Assembly (NCBI GenBank): GCA_964645835.1
Contig: CAZYDG010000072.1
Location: 62,001-126,000, forward strand
Reading direction: 5' to 3'
Length of the DNA: 64,000 nt
Source: CAZBME01 sp964645835
Lineage (GTDB): Bacteria; Desulfobacterota; Syntrophia; Syntrophales; UBA8958
In this document: in pieces, positions 24,757 to 31,984 of the stretch
Layout of the letters: each line of letters begins with the position of its first letter
Position numbering within the stretch: the first letter of the stretch is position 1
Notes under the pieces: generated by a model
Databases searched by the model: none
The model's input: only the letters and a program-made list of their open reading frames with translations
Told to the model about the DNA's origin: nothing
Translations under genes and position numbers: made by a program

Positions 24757-25134
24757 CTAAGGTGTAATGCTACCTGCTGGATCCGAAGTGTACGTTGTAT
24801 TTCCGGCGTTATGGCTTGAACTCATGACAAGCGTACTGATCGTATTTGCGGCTGTAACCGTTAAGTTGACATCGGCCCCCTGCTTGTAGCCATAGCTGGT
24901 GGTCAGCAGTGCCAGTGTTGCCACACCTGACGGAGAATCAGCAAAGAATGCCTGCGCCGCTGTATAGGCATTTTTCAGCTCCGCTTTGGCCGAGGTGTTA
25001 TAACCCCTTACCCTGTAGGCCGTGAACTGCGGGATGGCAATGGCGGCCAGGATACCAATGATGGCGATTACGATCATGAGTTCGATCAGCGTAAAACCCT
25101 TCTGTCCCTTTGTTCTGCGAAATGCTTTCATCAT
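24757..25134 (-). CDS. type IV major pilin-like prepilin (2)
   Basis: 125 residues. The ATG at 25132-25134 has AGGAGG 6 nt upstream; the following ATG codon is an alternative. The leader ends in Lys-Gly before FTLIELMIVIAIIGILAAIA. It is nearly identical to pilin 1; the differences seen are R/T in the leader, D/E at mature residue 39, N/D, S/N and G/S near the C-terminus. The C-terminal region (SSSHNAGNTTYTSDPAGS) offers many Ser/Thr for O-glycosylation. The gene has its own terminator. A candidate sigma-54 promoter lies 148 nt upstream, with a degenerate family A element between promoter and gene. Confidence 0.92.
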   Translation of the reverse strand: MMKAFRRTKGQKGFTLIELMIVIAIIGILAAIAIPQFTAYRVRGYNTSAKAELKNAYTAAQAFFADSPSGVATLALLTTSYGYKQGADVNLTVTAANTISTLVMSSSHNAGNTTYTSDPAGSITP

Positions 25135-25164
25135 ATTTGTCCTCCTGTTCTTTGAATTTTAAAC

Positions 25165-25240
25165 GTTTATCTGCTGTGTTCGCGCCGCAAGCCTCCTCGA
25201 CTTTTACGCGCCTAGCATCTGGACATTTTTGAACAGGCTA
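25165..25240 (+). repeat. family A element, reduced copy A3
   Basis: Contains CTGCTGTGTTCGCGCCGCAAG joined directly to CCTCCTCGACTTTTACGCGCC, then AGCATCTGGACATTTTTGAACAGGCT. Relative to A1/A2, the left arm and the central CGTAC/GTACG hairpin are missing. It would lie in the 5' untranslated region of pilin 2 if the sigma-54-like promoter upstream is used. Confidence 0.7.
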
Positions 25241-25281
25241 CCCAACATCGAGTATTTCGACCGACCTGCAAAAAGAGTAAG

Positions 25282-25298
25282 TGCAAAACCCCGGCCAA
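25282..25298 (-). promoter_or_regulatory. candidate sigma-54 promoter for pilin 2
   Basis: On the minus strand, TTGGCCGGGGTTTTGCA fits the -24/-12 pattern TGGCNN-N-TTGC with exact GG-N10-GC spacing. Pilin genes are often sigma-54 dependent through PilR. It lies 148 nt before the pilin 2 ATG. No equally good match was found before pilins 1 or 3, which lowers confidence. Confidence 0.45.
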
Positions 25299-25410
25299 CC
25301 CTGCTTGTTACTTTTCAAAATCAATTACCGTCCGGCAAGCTTTTCTCGAATGTCCGTTAGGAAAACATCTATATACATAGGGCGGAATGCGCAAACAGGG
25401 CGAGGCGCAT

Positions 25411-25427
25411 TGCAATTACATCTGATT
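25411..25427. promoter_or_regulatory. motif TGCAATTACATCTGATT shared by pilin upstream regions
   Basis: The 17-nt string recurs with one change (T to C) at 26295-26311, upstream of pilin 3. Here it lies about 115-130 nt upstream of the sigma-54-like element, a usual distance for an enhancer-type activator site. It could also be residual homology from the duplication. Confidence 0.4.
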
Positions 25428-25593
25428 GTAACATTTCGGAAATTACATCACGGAATAGTTGTTCAATTTGAGTTCATATTCTTGATGGATTAGATTATCT
25501 TGTCTTTAAATCTTCAAACGGTGATTTTCACCGCTCACATGGTCATTTTCACCCAATACGAAAATGGCAAGAAAGAAACAATTGGAATGTACC

Positions 25594-25705
25594 AGATGAC
25601 ATCACTCATACGAACCGGGAAAATCCAATTCTCCTACTGCCCAATATCCTACTGCTCTCTGTCAGAAGCAATTAAAATTATTCGGGTTTTAGCGGTGGAT
25701 TAAAG
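25594..25705. repeat. family B repeat, half copy B5
   Basis: Begins AGATGACATCACTCATACG, then CCGGGAAAATCCAATTC and a CCCAATATCC segment, and continues into a region ending GGTGGATTAAAGG. It is homologous over about 110 nt to 26501-26613. It corresponds to one arm plus the loop of the full inverted repeats at 30468 and 35117. It sits between the terminator of pilin 3 and the upstream region of pilin 2. Confidence 0.7.
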
Positions 25706-25714
25706 GTCCAAATA

Positions 25715-25746
25715 AAAAGAGGCAAAGTATGCACTTTACCCCTCTT
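25715..25746 (-). terminator. terminator of pilin gene 3
   Basis: AAAGAGG-CAAAG pairs with CTTTA-CCCCTCTT around a short loop. On the minus strand the stem ends in TCTTTTTATTT. It lies 26 nt after the pilin 3 stop, the same layout as at the other two pilins. Confidence 0.75.
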
Positions 25747-25771
25747 ACATTTGTTATGCGAGCGTGAATTC

Positions 25772-26146
25772 CTACGGCGTAATGCCACCTGAAGGGTCTG
25801 ATGTGTATGTTGTATTGCCGGAGTTATGGCTTGAGTTCATAACGAGCGTACCGATTGTATTTGCGGCGGTAATCGTTAAATTCACATCAGTACCCTGCTT
25901 GTAACCATAGCTGGTGGTCAGCAGTGCCAGCGTAACCACACCGGATGGAACGTCAGCAAAAAAAGCCTGCGCCGCTGTATAGGCATTTTTCAAATCCGCC
26001 TTGGCCGAGGCATTATAAGCCCTTTGCCTGTAGGCCGTGAACTGTGGGATGGCAATGGCGGCCAAGATACCAATGATGGCGATAACGATCATGAGTTCGA
26101 TCAACGTGAAACCCTTCTGTCCCTTTGTCATGCGAAATGCTTTCAT
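25772..26146 (-). CDS. type IV major pilin-like prepilin (3)
   Basis: 124 residues from ATG 26144-26146, preceded by AGGGAAGAATATT. It has the same class III leader and N-terminal helix as the other two. The body is more diverged: YRQRAYNASAK instead of YRVRGYNTSAK, ADVPSGVVTL, and NSSHNSGNTTYTSDPSGG at the end. The aromatic positions 1, 24, 27, 32, 44, 50 and 51 are kept. It is probably the oldest copy of the triplet. The upstream 330 nt is extremely AT-rich and shares a 17-nt motif with the pilin 2 upstream region. Confidence 0.92.
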   Translation of the reverse strand: MKAFRMTKGQKGFTLIELMIVIAIIGILAAIAIPQFTAYRQRAYNASAKADLKNAYTAAQAFFADVPSGVVTLALLTTSYGYKQGTDVNLTITAANTIGTLVMNSSHNSGNTTYTSDPSGGITP

Positions 26147-26685
26147 AATATTCTTCCCTTCGTTTTCTCTGGATTTTAGAAGCAATTGCAAAAGTCTCGA
26201 TATGTCATTTCCAGAATGTTTCATGGCAGGAATCCGGACCGTAACTTTTTAATCACCGATTCCCGGCCATAGCATTAGATATGACATGATATTTTGCAAT
26301 CACATCTGATTAAATATATTAATTACATTTATTACCGTGTATCAAATAATAAATTTCAATTTATTTGTCAATATAAATTATTTCACAGCATTTATTTGTA
26401 ATTTTGTATATTTCAAATTATTCTTCATATATTACAGTATATATTATTTTTATTTGTCGTATTTTTTATTATTTCTGTAACTACCAAAACATTCCGAACA
26501 GATGACATCGCTCATACGACAAGGGAAAAGTCCAATTCACGTCCAGACCAATACCCCACTGCTCTTGGCCAGATGTTAATAAAAAGTCTTCGGGGTTTGG
26601 TGATGGAGTAAGAACACTTCTCTGTCCTTGATAAAGGCGCTTTTGTCTGGTAGAGGTAAGGGTGAATAAACGAAGAGGAATGAAC
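26147..26685. other. intergenic region between divergent pilin 3 and queD
   Basis: 540 nt with no supported gene. The stretch 26280-26480 is strikingly AT-rich, with many runs of TATT and AATT. It contains the TGCAATCACATCTGATT motif at 26295-26311. A half family B repeat occupies 26501-26613. A weak plus-strand promoter TTGATA-N17-TAGAGG lies at about 26626-26655 ahead of queD. Confidence 0.55.
26501..26613. repeat. family B repeat, half copy B4
   Basis: GATGACATCGCTCATACG, then AGGGAAAAGTCCAATTCACG and CCAGACCAATACCCCACTGC. This matches the inverted left arm and loop of the complete elements at 30468 and 35117, and the half copy at 25594. The homology with 25594 continues to TTCGGGGTTTGGTGATGGAG. 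Confidence 0.75.
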
Positions 26686-27057
26686 ATGTACGAAGTCACA
26701 ATTCGAAAATCTATTTCCGCCGCCCATGCCCTGAAGGATATTGGCGGACAGTGCGAAGATCTCCACGGCCACAACTTCATCGTTGAGGTCTCGGTTGCCG
26801 GCGACCGCCTGAATCGTGAGGATCTTCTCATCGATTTCAGGGTCCTCAAGGGGTGGATTAACGGGGTCTTTGCCGAAGTCGATCATAAGTATCTGAATGA
26901 ACTAGATTGTTTCCAGAGCATAAACCCATCATCGGAACGTTTGGCAAAGCTCATCCATGACAGAATTGCTCCCCAGGCATCGGCAATGAACCTTTATGTG
27001 TCGCGAATTACCGTCTGGGAATCGGATGATGCCAGAGTGACCTATGAGGATCGCTGA
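26686..27057 (+). CDS. queD: 6-carboxy-tetrahydropterin synthase / PTPS family
   Basis: 123 residues from ATG 26686, chosen because AGAGGA lies exactly 6 nt upstream; ATG 26680 abuts that site. The zinc ligands are the His in SAAHAL and the two in LHGHN, and the active-site Cys is in GGQCEDLHGHN. QueD converts 7,8-dihydroneopterin triphosphate to 6-carboxytetrahydropterin for queuosine. The next gene, folE2, makes that substrate, and queA and tgt lie at 35.6-37.7 kb, which supports the queuosine role over a PTPS-III folate role. Confidence 0.85.
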   Translation: MYEVTIRKSISAAHALKDIGGQCEDLHGHNFIVEVSVAGDRLNREDLLIDFRVLKGWINGVFAEVDHKYLNELDCFQSINPSSERLAKLIHDRIAPQASAMNLYVSRITVWESDDARVTYEDR

Positions 27058-27068
27058 GAATAGTGACC

Positions 27069-27836
27069 ATGATCGATATTCAGAACCAGAAGGACCATCG
27101 GAACATCAATATTACAAAGGTAGGCGTCAAGGGAATCAAGTATCCCGTCATCGTTCTGGATCGCAGTCAGGGCACGCAGCCTGTTAACGCCACGATCAAC
27201 ATGTACGTCAATCTCCCCCACCACTTCAAGGGAACCCATATGAGCCGCTTCGTCGAGGTCTTGAACGAGTTCCGGGGCGAGATCAACATTAGAACCTTTC
27301 ACATCATTCTGGAGAAGGTCCGGGAAAAGCTTCATGCCCAGTCGGCCCATATGGAAATCTTCTTCCCTTACTTTATCGAGAAGAAAGCCCCTGTAACCAG
27401 GGCAAAAAGTCTGATGGAGTACGGTTGCCTGTTTTGCGGCGAAAACGACGGCGATAAGACGGACTTTCAGGTCGGCGTCGTCGTTCCCGTCACGACGGTT
27501 TGTCCCTGTTCGAAAGAAATAAGCAACGCCGGAGCCCATAACCAACGCAGTATCGTGACGGTCAAGGTCCGTTTTAAAAAATTCTTCTGGATCGAGGACA
27601 TTATCCGGCTCATCGAGGATTCGGCAAGCGGCGAGGTCTACTCGCTTCTGAAACGGCCCGATGAAAAATTCGTGACGGAGAAGGGATACGAGAATCCCAT
27701 GTTTGTGGAAGACGTCGTCCGCAATATTGCCTTGCGGCTTAAACGGATCGATAACTTCTCCTGGTACAGCATCGAGGCGGAGAATTTTGAAAGTATCCAT
27801 AATCACAGCGCTTATGCCTATGTGGAATCGCCATGA
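27069..27836 (+). CDS. folE2: GTP cyclohydrolase IB
   Basis: 255 residues from ATG 27069 (GTG 27063 is possible). It matches the GCYH-IB family: NLPHHFKGTHMSRFVE near residue 55, HAQSAHMEIFFPYF, and VPVTTVCPCSKEISNAGAHNQR, which carries the metal-binding Cys and His. It converts GTP to 7,8-dihydroneopterin triphosphate and does not need zinc. The gene starts 11 nt after queD and overlaps the nadE start (ATGA at 27833), forming an operon. Confidence 0.93.
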   Translation: MIDIQNQKDHRNINITKVGVKGIKYPVIVLDRSQGTQPVNATINMYVNLPHHFKGTHMSRFVEVLNEFRGEINIRTFHIILEKVREKLHAQSAHMEIFFPYFIEKKAPVTRAKSLMEYGCLFCGENDGDKTDFQVGVVVPVTTVCPCSKEISNAGAHNQRSIVTVKVRFKKFFWIEDIIRLIEDSASGEVYSLLKRPDEKFVTEKGYENPMFVEDVVRNIALRLKRIDNFSWYSIEAENFESIHNHSAYAYVESP

Positions 27837-29911
27837 CACCATTCTTCAATCTCTATAACCACGGTTTTATCCGTGTCGCCGTCTGCATTCCCGAGGTAAA
27901 GGTGGCCGATGTGGCCTTCAATGCGGAAAAGACCCTGGAACTGGCCCGGAAAGCGACCGGGGGAAAAGCGATTTTCGCTCTCTTCCCCGAATTGGGCCTT
28001 TCGGCTTATTCCAACGAAGACCTCTTTCATCAGGACGCCCTCCTCGATGGCATACAGGACACCCTTTCACAAATCCTGAAAGCCTCGCTGGACATGGATC
28101 TGATTCTCATTATCGGTGCTCCGCTCCGAGTGGATTCCCGTCTATTTAATTGCGGCATCGTCCTGCACCGAGGGCACATTCTCGGCGTGGCTGTTAAGTC
28201 TTATTTGCCTAATTACAGGGAATTTTACGAAGGACGTCAGTTTCGCCCCGCTGAGGAGGCCCTGTCGAAGACCATTGATCTCTGCGGCCAGACAGATATC
28301 CCGTTTGGGGCCGATCTTATATTCCAGGTAAAAAATATCTGCAACTTCTCTTTCTTTATCGAACTGTGTGAAGACGTCTGGGTGCCCGTTCCGCCGTCCA
28401 GCTTTGCAGCTATGGCGGGTGCGACGGTAATCGCCAATCTCTCAGCGTCGAATATTACTATCGGCAAAGCAGAATATCGCCAGAGCCTGGCCGCTAATCA
28501 ATCGGCCCGTTGCGTCGCCGCCTATCTATATGCTGCCGCCGGGCCCGGCGAATCGACAACTGACCTTGCCTGGGACGGCCACGCCATGATCCATGAAAAC
28601 GGCAACCTGCTGGCCGAATCGAAACGCTTTTCCATGGGAGCACAGATCATTTATTCCGACATCGACCTTGACCGTCTTTCCCAGGACCGCATGCGCCTGA
28701 CGAGCTTCAGCCAGAATGCCAGGACCCACAGGGACCGCATAGCGGGCTTCCGGAAGGTATCCTTTACAGTCGATATACCCGGCAGTATTTCTGGAGAAGA
28801 AAAGCTTCTTCTGCAACGGGAATATCCACGATTTCCCTATATACCGGCAGATCCGGCAAAACGCGATCAGAGGTGCTACGAAGCTTACAACATTCAGGTC
28901 CAGGGCCTGGCGAAACGGCTTCAGGCTTCAGGGATCCAAAATGTGGTTATCGGCGTCTCCGGAGGTCTGGATTCCACACATGCACTGATAGTCACCGCGC
29001 GGACCATGGATCTTCTAGGCATGCCGCGGACAAACATTAAGGCATATACAATGCCGGGGTTTGCGACAACGGATAAAACCTACAACAACGCCTTGAAGCT
29101 CATGGAAACACTGGGCGTCGAAACTAACAATCTGGACATACGGCCAAGCTGCCGGCAAATGATGGAAGATATCGGCCATCCTTACATAGGAGGAAAAGAC
29201 CTTTTCGATATCACTTTTGAAAATATCCAGGCCGGCGACAGAACATCCCATCTGTTCCGGCTTGCCAATATGCGGCAGGCCATTGTAATCGGCACGGGGG
29301 ACCTGAGCGAACTGGCCCTCGGATGGTGTACCTATGGCGTAGGCGACCATATGTCCCATTACAGCGTCAATGCCAGCGTCCCAAAAACCTTGATCCAGCA
29401 TCTGATCCGCTGGGTTGCCGAAGCGGTCCTCTTCTCACCCGAGGCATCGGCTATCCTCATCGATATCCTGGAAACGGAGATCAGCCCGGAGTTGATCCCC
29501 GGCACATCGGACACGGAACCGGCGCAAAAAACGGAAGAATTTGTCGGCCCATTTGAATTGCAGGATTTCAACACGTTTTACATCACACGTTTCGGTTACA
29601 CCCCAGCCAAGATCGCCTTTATGGCTTATTGCACCTGGCGGGATAAAAACCAGGGGACTTGGCCTAATATACCGGAAGAAAAGCGGCATCAGTACACAAT
29701 CGGGGAAATCAGACATTGGCTGGAGATTTATCTGTACCGCTTCTTCAAGATGAGTCAATTCAAGCGGTCCTGCATCCCTAACGGTCCCAAGGTAGGATCG
29801 GGGGGCTCCCTCTCACCAAGGGGCGATTACCGGGCGCCGAGCGACAGTGAGGCCTCGGTCTGGCTGGAGGGGTTAAAAACGATTCCCCTGACAGATGACC
29901 TACCGTTATAA
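27833..29911 (+). CDS. nadE: glutamine-dependent NAD+ synthetase
   Basis: 692 residues, the two-domain form. The N-terminal nitrilase-type glutaminase has a Glu in FALFPELGLSAY, a Lys near KSYLPNYREFYEG and the nucleophile Cys in IELCEDVWVP. The C-terminal ATP pyrophosphatase has the P-loop IGVSGGLDSTHAL and TGDLSELALGWCTYGVGDHM. It amidates deamido-NAD+ using ammonia channelled from glutamine. The start ATG overlaps the folE2 stop by 4 nt. This is a typical housekeeping gene in an operon with pterin genes. Confidence 0.95.
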   Translation: MTPFFNLYNHGFIRVAVCIPEVKVADVAFNAEKTLELARKATGGKAIFALFPELGLSAYSNEDLFHQDALLDGIQDTLSQILKASLDMDLILIIGAPLRVDSRLFNCGIVLHRGHILGVAVKSYLPNYREFYEGRQFRPAEEALSKTIDLCGQTDIPFGADLIFQVKNICNFSFFIELCEDVWVPVPPSSFAAMAGATVIANLSASNITIGKAEYRQSLAANQSARCVAAYLYAAAGPGESTTDLAWDGHAMIHENGNLLAESKRFSMGAQIIYSDIDLDRLSQDRMRLTSFSQNARTHRDRIAGFRKVSFTVDIPGSISGEEKLLLQREYPRFPYIPADPAKRDQRCYEAYNIQVQGLAKRLQASGIQNVVIGVSGGLDSTHALIVTARTMDLLGMPRTNIKAYTMPGFATTDKTYNNALKLMETLGVETNNLDIRPSCRQMMEDIGHPYIGGKDLFDITFENIQAGDRTSHLFRLANMRQAIVIGTGDLSELALGWCTYGVGDHMSHYSVNASVPKTLIQHLIRWVAEAVLFSPEASAILIDILETEISPELIPGTSDTEPAQKTEEFVGPFELQDFNTFYITRFGYTPAKIAFMAYCTWRDKNQGTWPNIPEEKRHQYTIGEIRHWLEIYLYRFFKMSQFKRSCIPNGPKVGSGGSLSPRGDYRAPSDSEASVWLEGLKTIPLTDDLPL

Positions 29912-29918
29912 AGTATTG

Positions 29919-30374
29919 CTATTTCTTGACAGGGAATTTTTTCAGTAGATCGCCCAGGCTTCCGAATCCCGTCGATCCGTTCGACGCTTCATCCTTATAG
30001 GCCAAACCTACTTCTTTACCGCCCGAACCGGCGTAGTATTCTCCCAGTATCTCCCGACTATGAGCGTCTTCATGGCAATAAACACAGAGGTTTTCCCAAT
30101 TGGAACCATCGGGAGGATTGTTAAAATGGTTTCCATCCTTATGATGAACTGTCAACAGCTGGCGTTTCACCCCGGAGAATTCCTTCCCACATCGTGCGCA
30201 GATCAGTCCGTGTATCGCCAGAGACCTCTCCCGGTAGTCCTCTCCCGGTGGCTTCTGTTGGTCCCGCTTCATATCCCGGACAACCTCTTCCGGTGAGCGC
30301 AGCCCTGCTGCCGGCGTCTGACGAACCATCGACCGAACCTTGCCGCCTTTGCTGCCGAAGCTCATTTTGGCCAA
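29919..30374 (-). CDS. YajD-like HNH nuclease family protein
   Basis: 151 residues if TTG 30372-30374 is used; GGAAGGGAG lies 10 nt upstream. ATG 30396-30398 and ATG 30363-30365 are alternatives. The HNH core has ICARCGKEFSG, then LLTVHHKDGNHFNNPPDGSN, WENLCVYCHEDAHS, with the two Cys pairs and the His-His/Asn metal site. It resembles E. coli YajD in order and spacing (YRE, CxRC, LTVHHxD, DGSNWExLCxYCHxxxHS). Its biochemical role is not established. It converges with nadE. Confidence 0.85.
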   Translation of the reverse strand: MAKMSFGSKGGKVRSMVRQTPAAGLRSPEEVVRDMKRDQQKPPGEDYRERSLAIHGLICARCGKEFSGVKRQLLTVHHKDGNHFNNPPDGSNWENLCVYCHEDAHSREILGEYYAGSGGKEVGLAYKDEASNGSTGFGSLGDLLKKFPVKK

Positions 30375-30467
30375 GTTACTTTGACTCCCTTCCTGCATTG
30401 ACTTAACAGGTTGTTGAAAATCCACTACCAAAGCCTAAAGACATTAATGCAAATCTGTCCAAGTGAA

Positions 30468-30581
30468 GTGGGGTATTGGCCTGAAGGTGAATTAGATTTT
30501 TCCCGGCCCGTATAAGTTATGTCATATGCAACATGCAACAAATGGGAAAAATCTCTGAACCGTAAGGCCAATGCCCCGCTA
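30468..30581. repeat. family B inverted repeat, complete copy B1
   Basis: The left arm starts GGGGTATTGGCCTGAAGG and ends GATTTTTCCC. The right arm starts GGGAAAAATCTCTGAACC and ends AAGGCCAATGCCCC. The arms pair over about 35 nt with a few mismatches around a loop containing TATAAGTTATGTCAT. It lies in the gap between the HNH and DUF948 genes. Just to its left, CAGGTTGTTGAAAATCC (about 30408-30424) resembles a family A end. Confidence 0.85.
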
Positions 30582-30621
30582 CAGCCTACTCAATTTGGCT
30601 GAAATTGTTTCCTGATTAAGG

Positions 30622-31008
30622 CTAGCGGCGGCCGGACGTATAAACGTCCAGAAAAACACGTACCCCTTTTCCCACGGCATTCGCCGTCCTGAAAAAATTG
30701 AAGATGGGAAGCCGCAGACCGACATGCAGGATATTTTCCAGATCCGCAACCAGATCAACAACAGACCGCACCTTTCCCACACTCAAGGCAATGCCGTCAA
30801 TCTGTTCGTTTACAGTTGCCGTCGTCTGTTTTACATTGCAAATGGCCTCTTCCAGATTTGTCAGGATCCCGGGAAGTTTTTGTTGCAGGACCTCCTGCGT
30901 CTGGGCAAGTGCCTTGACGATCTTCTGTACCTGGAACAAAAGCGGCGCTATGACGGCCGCGATAATAAAAACAGCGGCGCTCAGCAGAACAAGACTGATC
31001 TCAAGCAT
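30622..31008 (-). CDS. DUF948 domain-containing membrane protein
   Basis: 128 residues. One N-terminal transmembrane helix (ISLVLLSAAVFIIAAVIAPLLF) is followed by a coiled-coil-prone region of repeating hydrophobic/polar residues (KIVKALAQTQEVLQQKLPGI and onward), which is the DUF948 layout. It is located at the inner membrane; function is unknown for the family. It lies 9 nt after the YtxH-like gene in the same orientation, a pairing often associated with envelope stress in other bacteria (general knowledge). Confidence 0.8.
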   Translation of the reverse strand: MLEISLVLLSAAVFIIAAVIAPLLFQVQKIVKALAQTQEVLQQKLPGILTNLEEAICNVKQTTATVNEQIDGIALSVGKVRSVVDLVADLENILHVGLRLPIFNFFRTANAVGKGVRVFLDVYTSGRR

Positions 31009-31017
31009 GATTTACCC

Positions 31018-31392
31018 CTAGGATGCTTTCTCCTCTTTGAATGCTTCGACACCGGCGTCAATAGCCTTTTTCAGGCGACTCTTGTTTTCCTCAAGGCTTT
31101 CCTTGCCCTTTTCGACGAATTCCGTCGTTTTGGCCTCTAAACCTTCCACTTTTTCCTTCGCCGCCATTTCCATCTTTTTGAGGCGATTCACGGCAGCTTC
31201 ATAGGTGGCCTTACTTCGCTCCAGAGCCTGCTCATACTCCTCCTTTGCCTTGGCCAGCATCTCTTCAGCCTTTCTTCCGATCTCTTCGCGTGTCTCTTTA
31301 CCGCTCTTTGGCGCATACAAAATGCCGATTACCGCACCGATCACCCCGCCAATCAACAAACCTTTCAGCAGATCTCCACCTCTTTCCGACAT
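31018..31392 (-). CDS. YtxH-like (gas-vesicle/GvpT-type) small membrane protein
   Basis: 124 residues from ATG 31390-31392, chosen for the AGGAGG 6 nt upstream. The N-terminus has KGLLIGGVIGAVIGILYAPK then SGKETREEI, the YtxH signature. The rest is a long charged helix rich in Lys/Glu/Ala, likely coiled coil. It is probably anchored in the inner membrane with the helix in the cytoplasm. It forms a two-gene operon with the DUF948 gene. Confidence 0.85.
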   Translation of the reverse strand: MSERGGDLLKGLLIGGVIGAVIGILYAPKSGKETREEIGRKAEEMLAKAKEEYEQALERSKATYEAAVNRLKKMEMAAKEKVEGLEAKTTEFVEKGKESLEENKSRLKKAIDAGVEAFKEEKAS

Positions 31393-31497
31393 GATGCACC
31401 TCCTCGTATTCCATATTTTCATCTTCTTATTATTAAGGGAATAGCCATTTATCTGTCAAGGTTTTTCAGAAAAAATCAGAGGGAGGAGGTTCGTAAA

Positions 31498-31536
31498 ACA
31501 AAACCGGACATTCGATGATTTCGAATGCCCGGTTTT
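31498..31536 (-). terminator. terminator of the small lipoprotein gene
   Basis: AAAACCGG-A-CATTCGA pairs with TCGAATG-C-CCGGTTTT around TGATT, a stem of about 15 pairs with one mismatch. On the minus strand GTTTTGTTTTA follows. It lies 26 nt after the stop of the lipoprotein gene. Confidence 0.85.
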
Positions 31537-31561
31537 CTCGTTAACGACATACGTACTTATG

Positions 31562-31828
31562 TTACTTTGCTGCCGGGGCTGCCGGGGCTGCCGGAGCGGC
31601 GGGTGCTGCGGGTGCTGCGCCGGGTGCTGCAGGTGCTGCGCCAGGTGCTGCAGGTGCTGCGCCAGGTGCTGCGGGTGCTGCGCCGGGTGCTGCGGGTGCT
31701 GCGGGCGCGGGAGCCTCTGTCTTAGCCGGAGCCGGTTTCTGCTCTTCGGCCTTCTTGCAGCCAACGACTGCAAATGAAAACGACACTACCAAAAGCAGCG
31801 AAAGAATGATAGCAAATGCCTTCCTCAT
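31562..31828 (-). CDS. small lipoprotein with Ala-Pro-Gly repeats
   Basis: 88 residues from ATG 31826-31828, with AGGAGGTGA 7-10 nt upstream. The signal peptide AFAIILSLLLVVSFSFAVVG precedes Cys, a lipobox-like VVGC followed by KKAEEQKPAP. The rest is low complexity: repeats of AAPG/PAAPA units, probably an extended rod in the periplasm. The repeats are encoded by a GC-rich, slippage-prone stretch at 31570-31710, so copy number may vary between strains or be misassembled. Function is unknown. It has its own promoter and terminator. Confidence 0.75.
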   Translation of the reverse strand: MRKAFAIILSLLLVVSFSFAVVGCKKAEEQKPAPAKTEAPAPAAPAAPGAAPAAPGAAPAAPGAAPAAPGAAPAAPAAPAAPAAPAAK

Positions 31829-31897
31829 TAACAAGTCACCTCCTTTCAAGTATTATCGACAACTTGGGATGAAACTTCATCACCTTTGTGAGAAGAG

Positions 31898-31947
31898 ACC
31901 TTACGCTTTTTTTTTGCCTTGTCAAGATAAATTTAACATTATATAAG
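31898..31947. promoter_or_regulatory. divergent promoters sharing a -35 region
   Basis: Minus strand: TTGACA (31920-31925), 16 nt, TAAGGT (31898-31903), toward the lipoprotein. Plus strand: TTGTCA (31919-31924), 17 nt, TATAAG (31942-31947), toward the hydantoinase-like gene. The two -35 hexamers occupy the same base pairs, so the promoters should compete for RNA polymerase. Confidence 0.5.
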
Positions 31948-31984
31948 GTCCTTCGACAATATAATCCGAAAAATTCTAGGGGGA

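Larger units (their letters stand above)
25135..25771. other. 640-nt intergenic region between pilins 2 and 3
   Basis: No gene is supported. From left to right it holds a degenerate family A element (25165-25240), a sigma-54-like promoter for pilin 2 (25282-25298) and a motif shared with the pilin 3 upstream region (25411-25427). Next come the TTTTCACC pair inside a CGGTGA-TTT-TCACCG palindrome (about 25519-25554), a half copy of the family B repeat (25594-25705) and the pilin 3 terminator. Confidence 0.6.

Noticed and set aside
26147..26500. Replication origin or phage attachment site in the AT-rich block
   Set aside because: No DnaA-box cluster, tRNA or integrase was found nearby.
28526..29574. 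Several long antisense frames across nadE, secD, pyrB, glyS and others
   Set aside because: They lie opposite strongly conserved genes and arise from codon bias; none has domain content or a ribosome site.
31525..31777. Cys-rich plus-strand frames opposite the small lipoprotein
   Set aside because: They are the complement of a low-complexity Ala/Pro/Gly repeat; the lipoprotein frame has a signal peptide, a ribosome site and a terminator.
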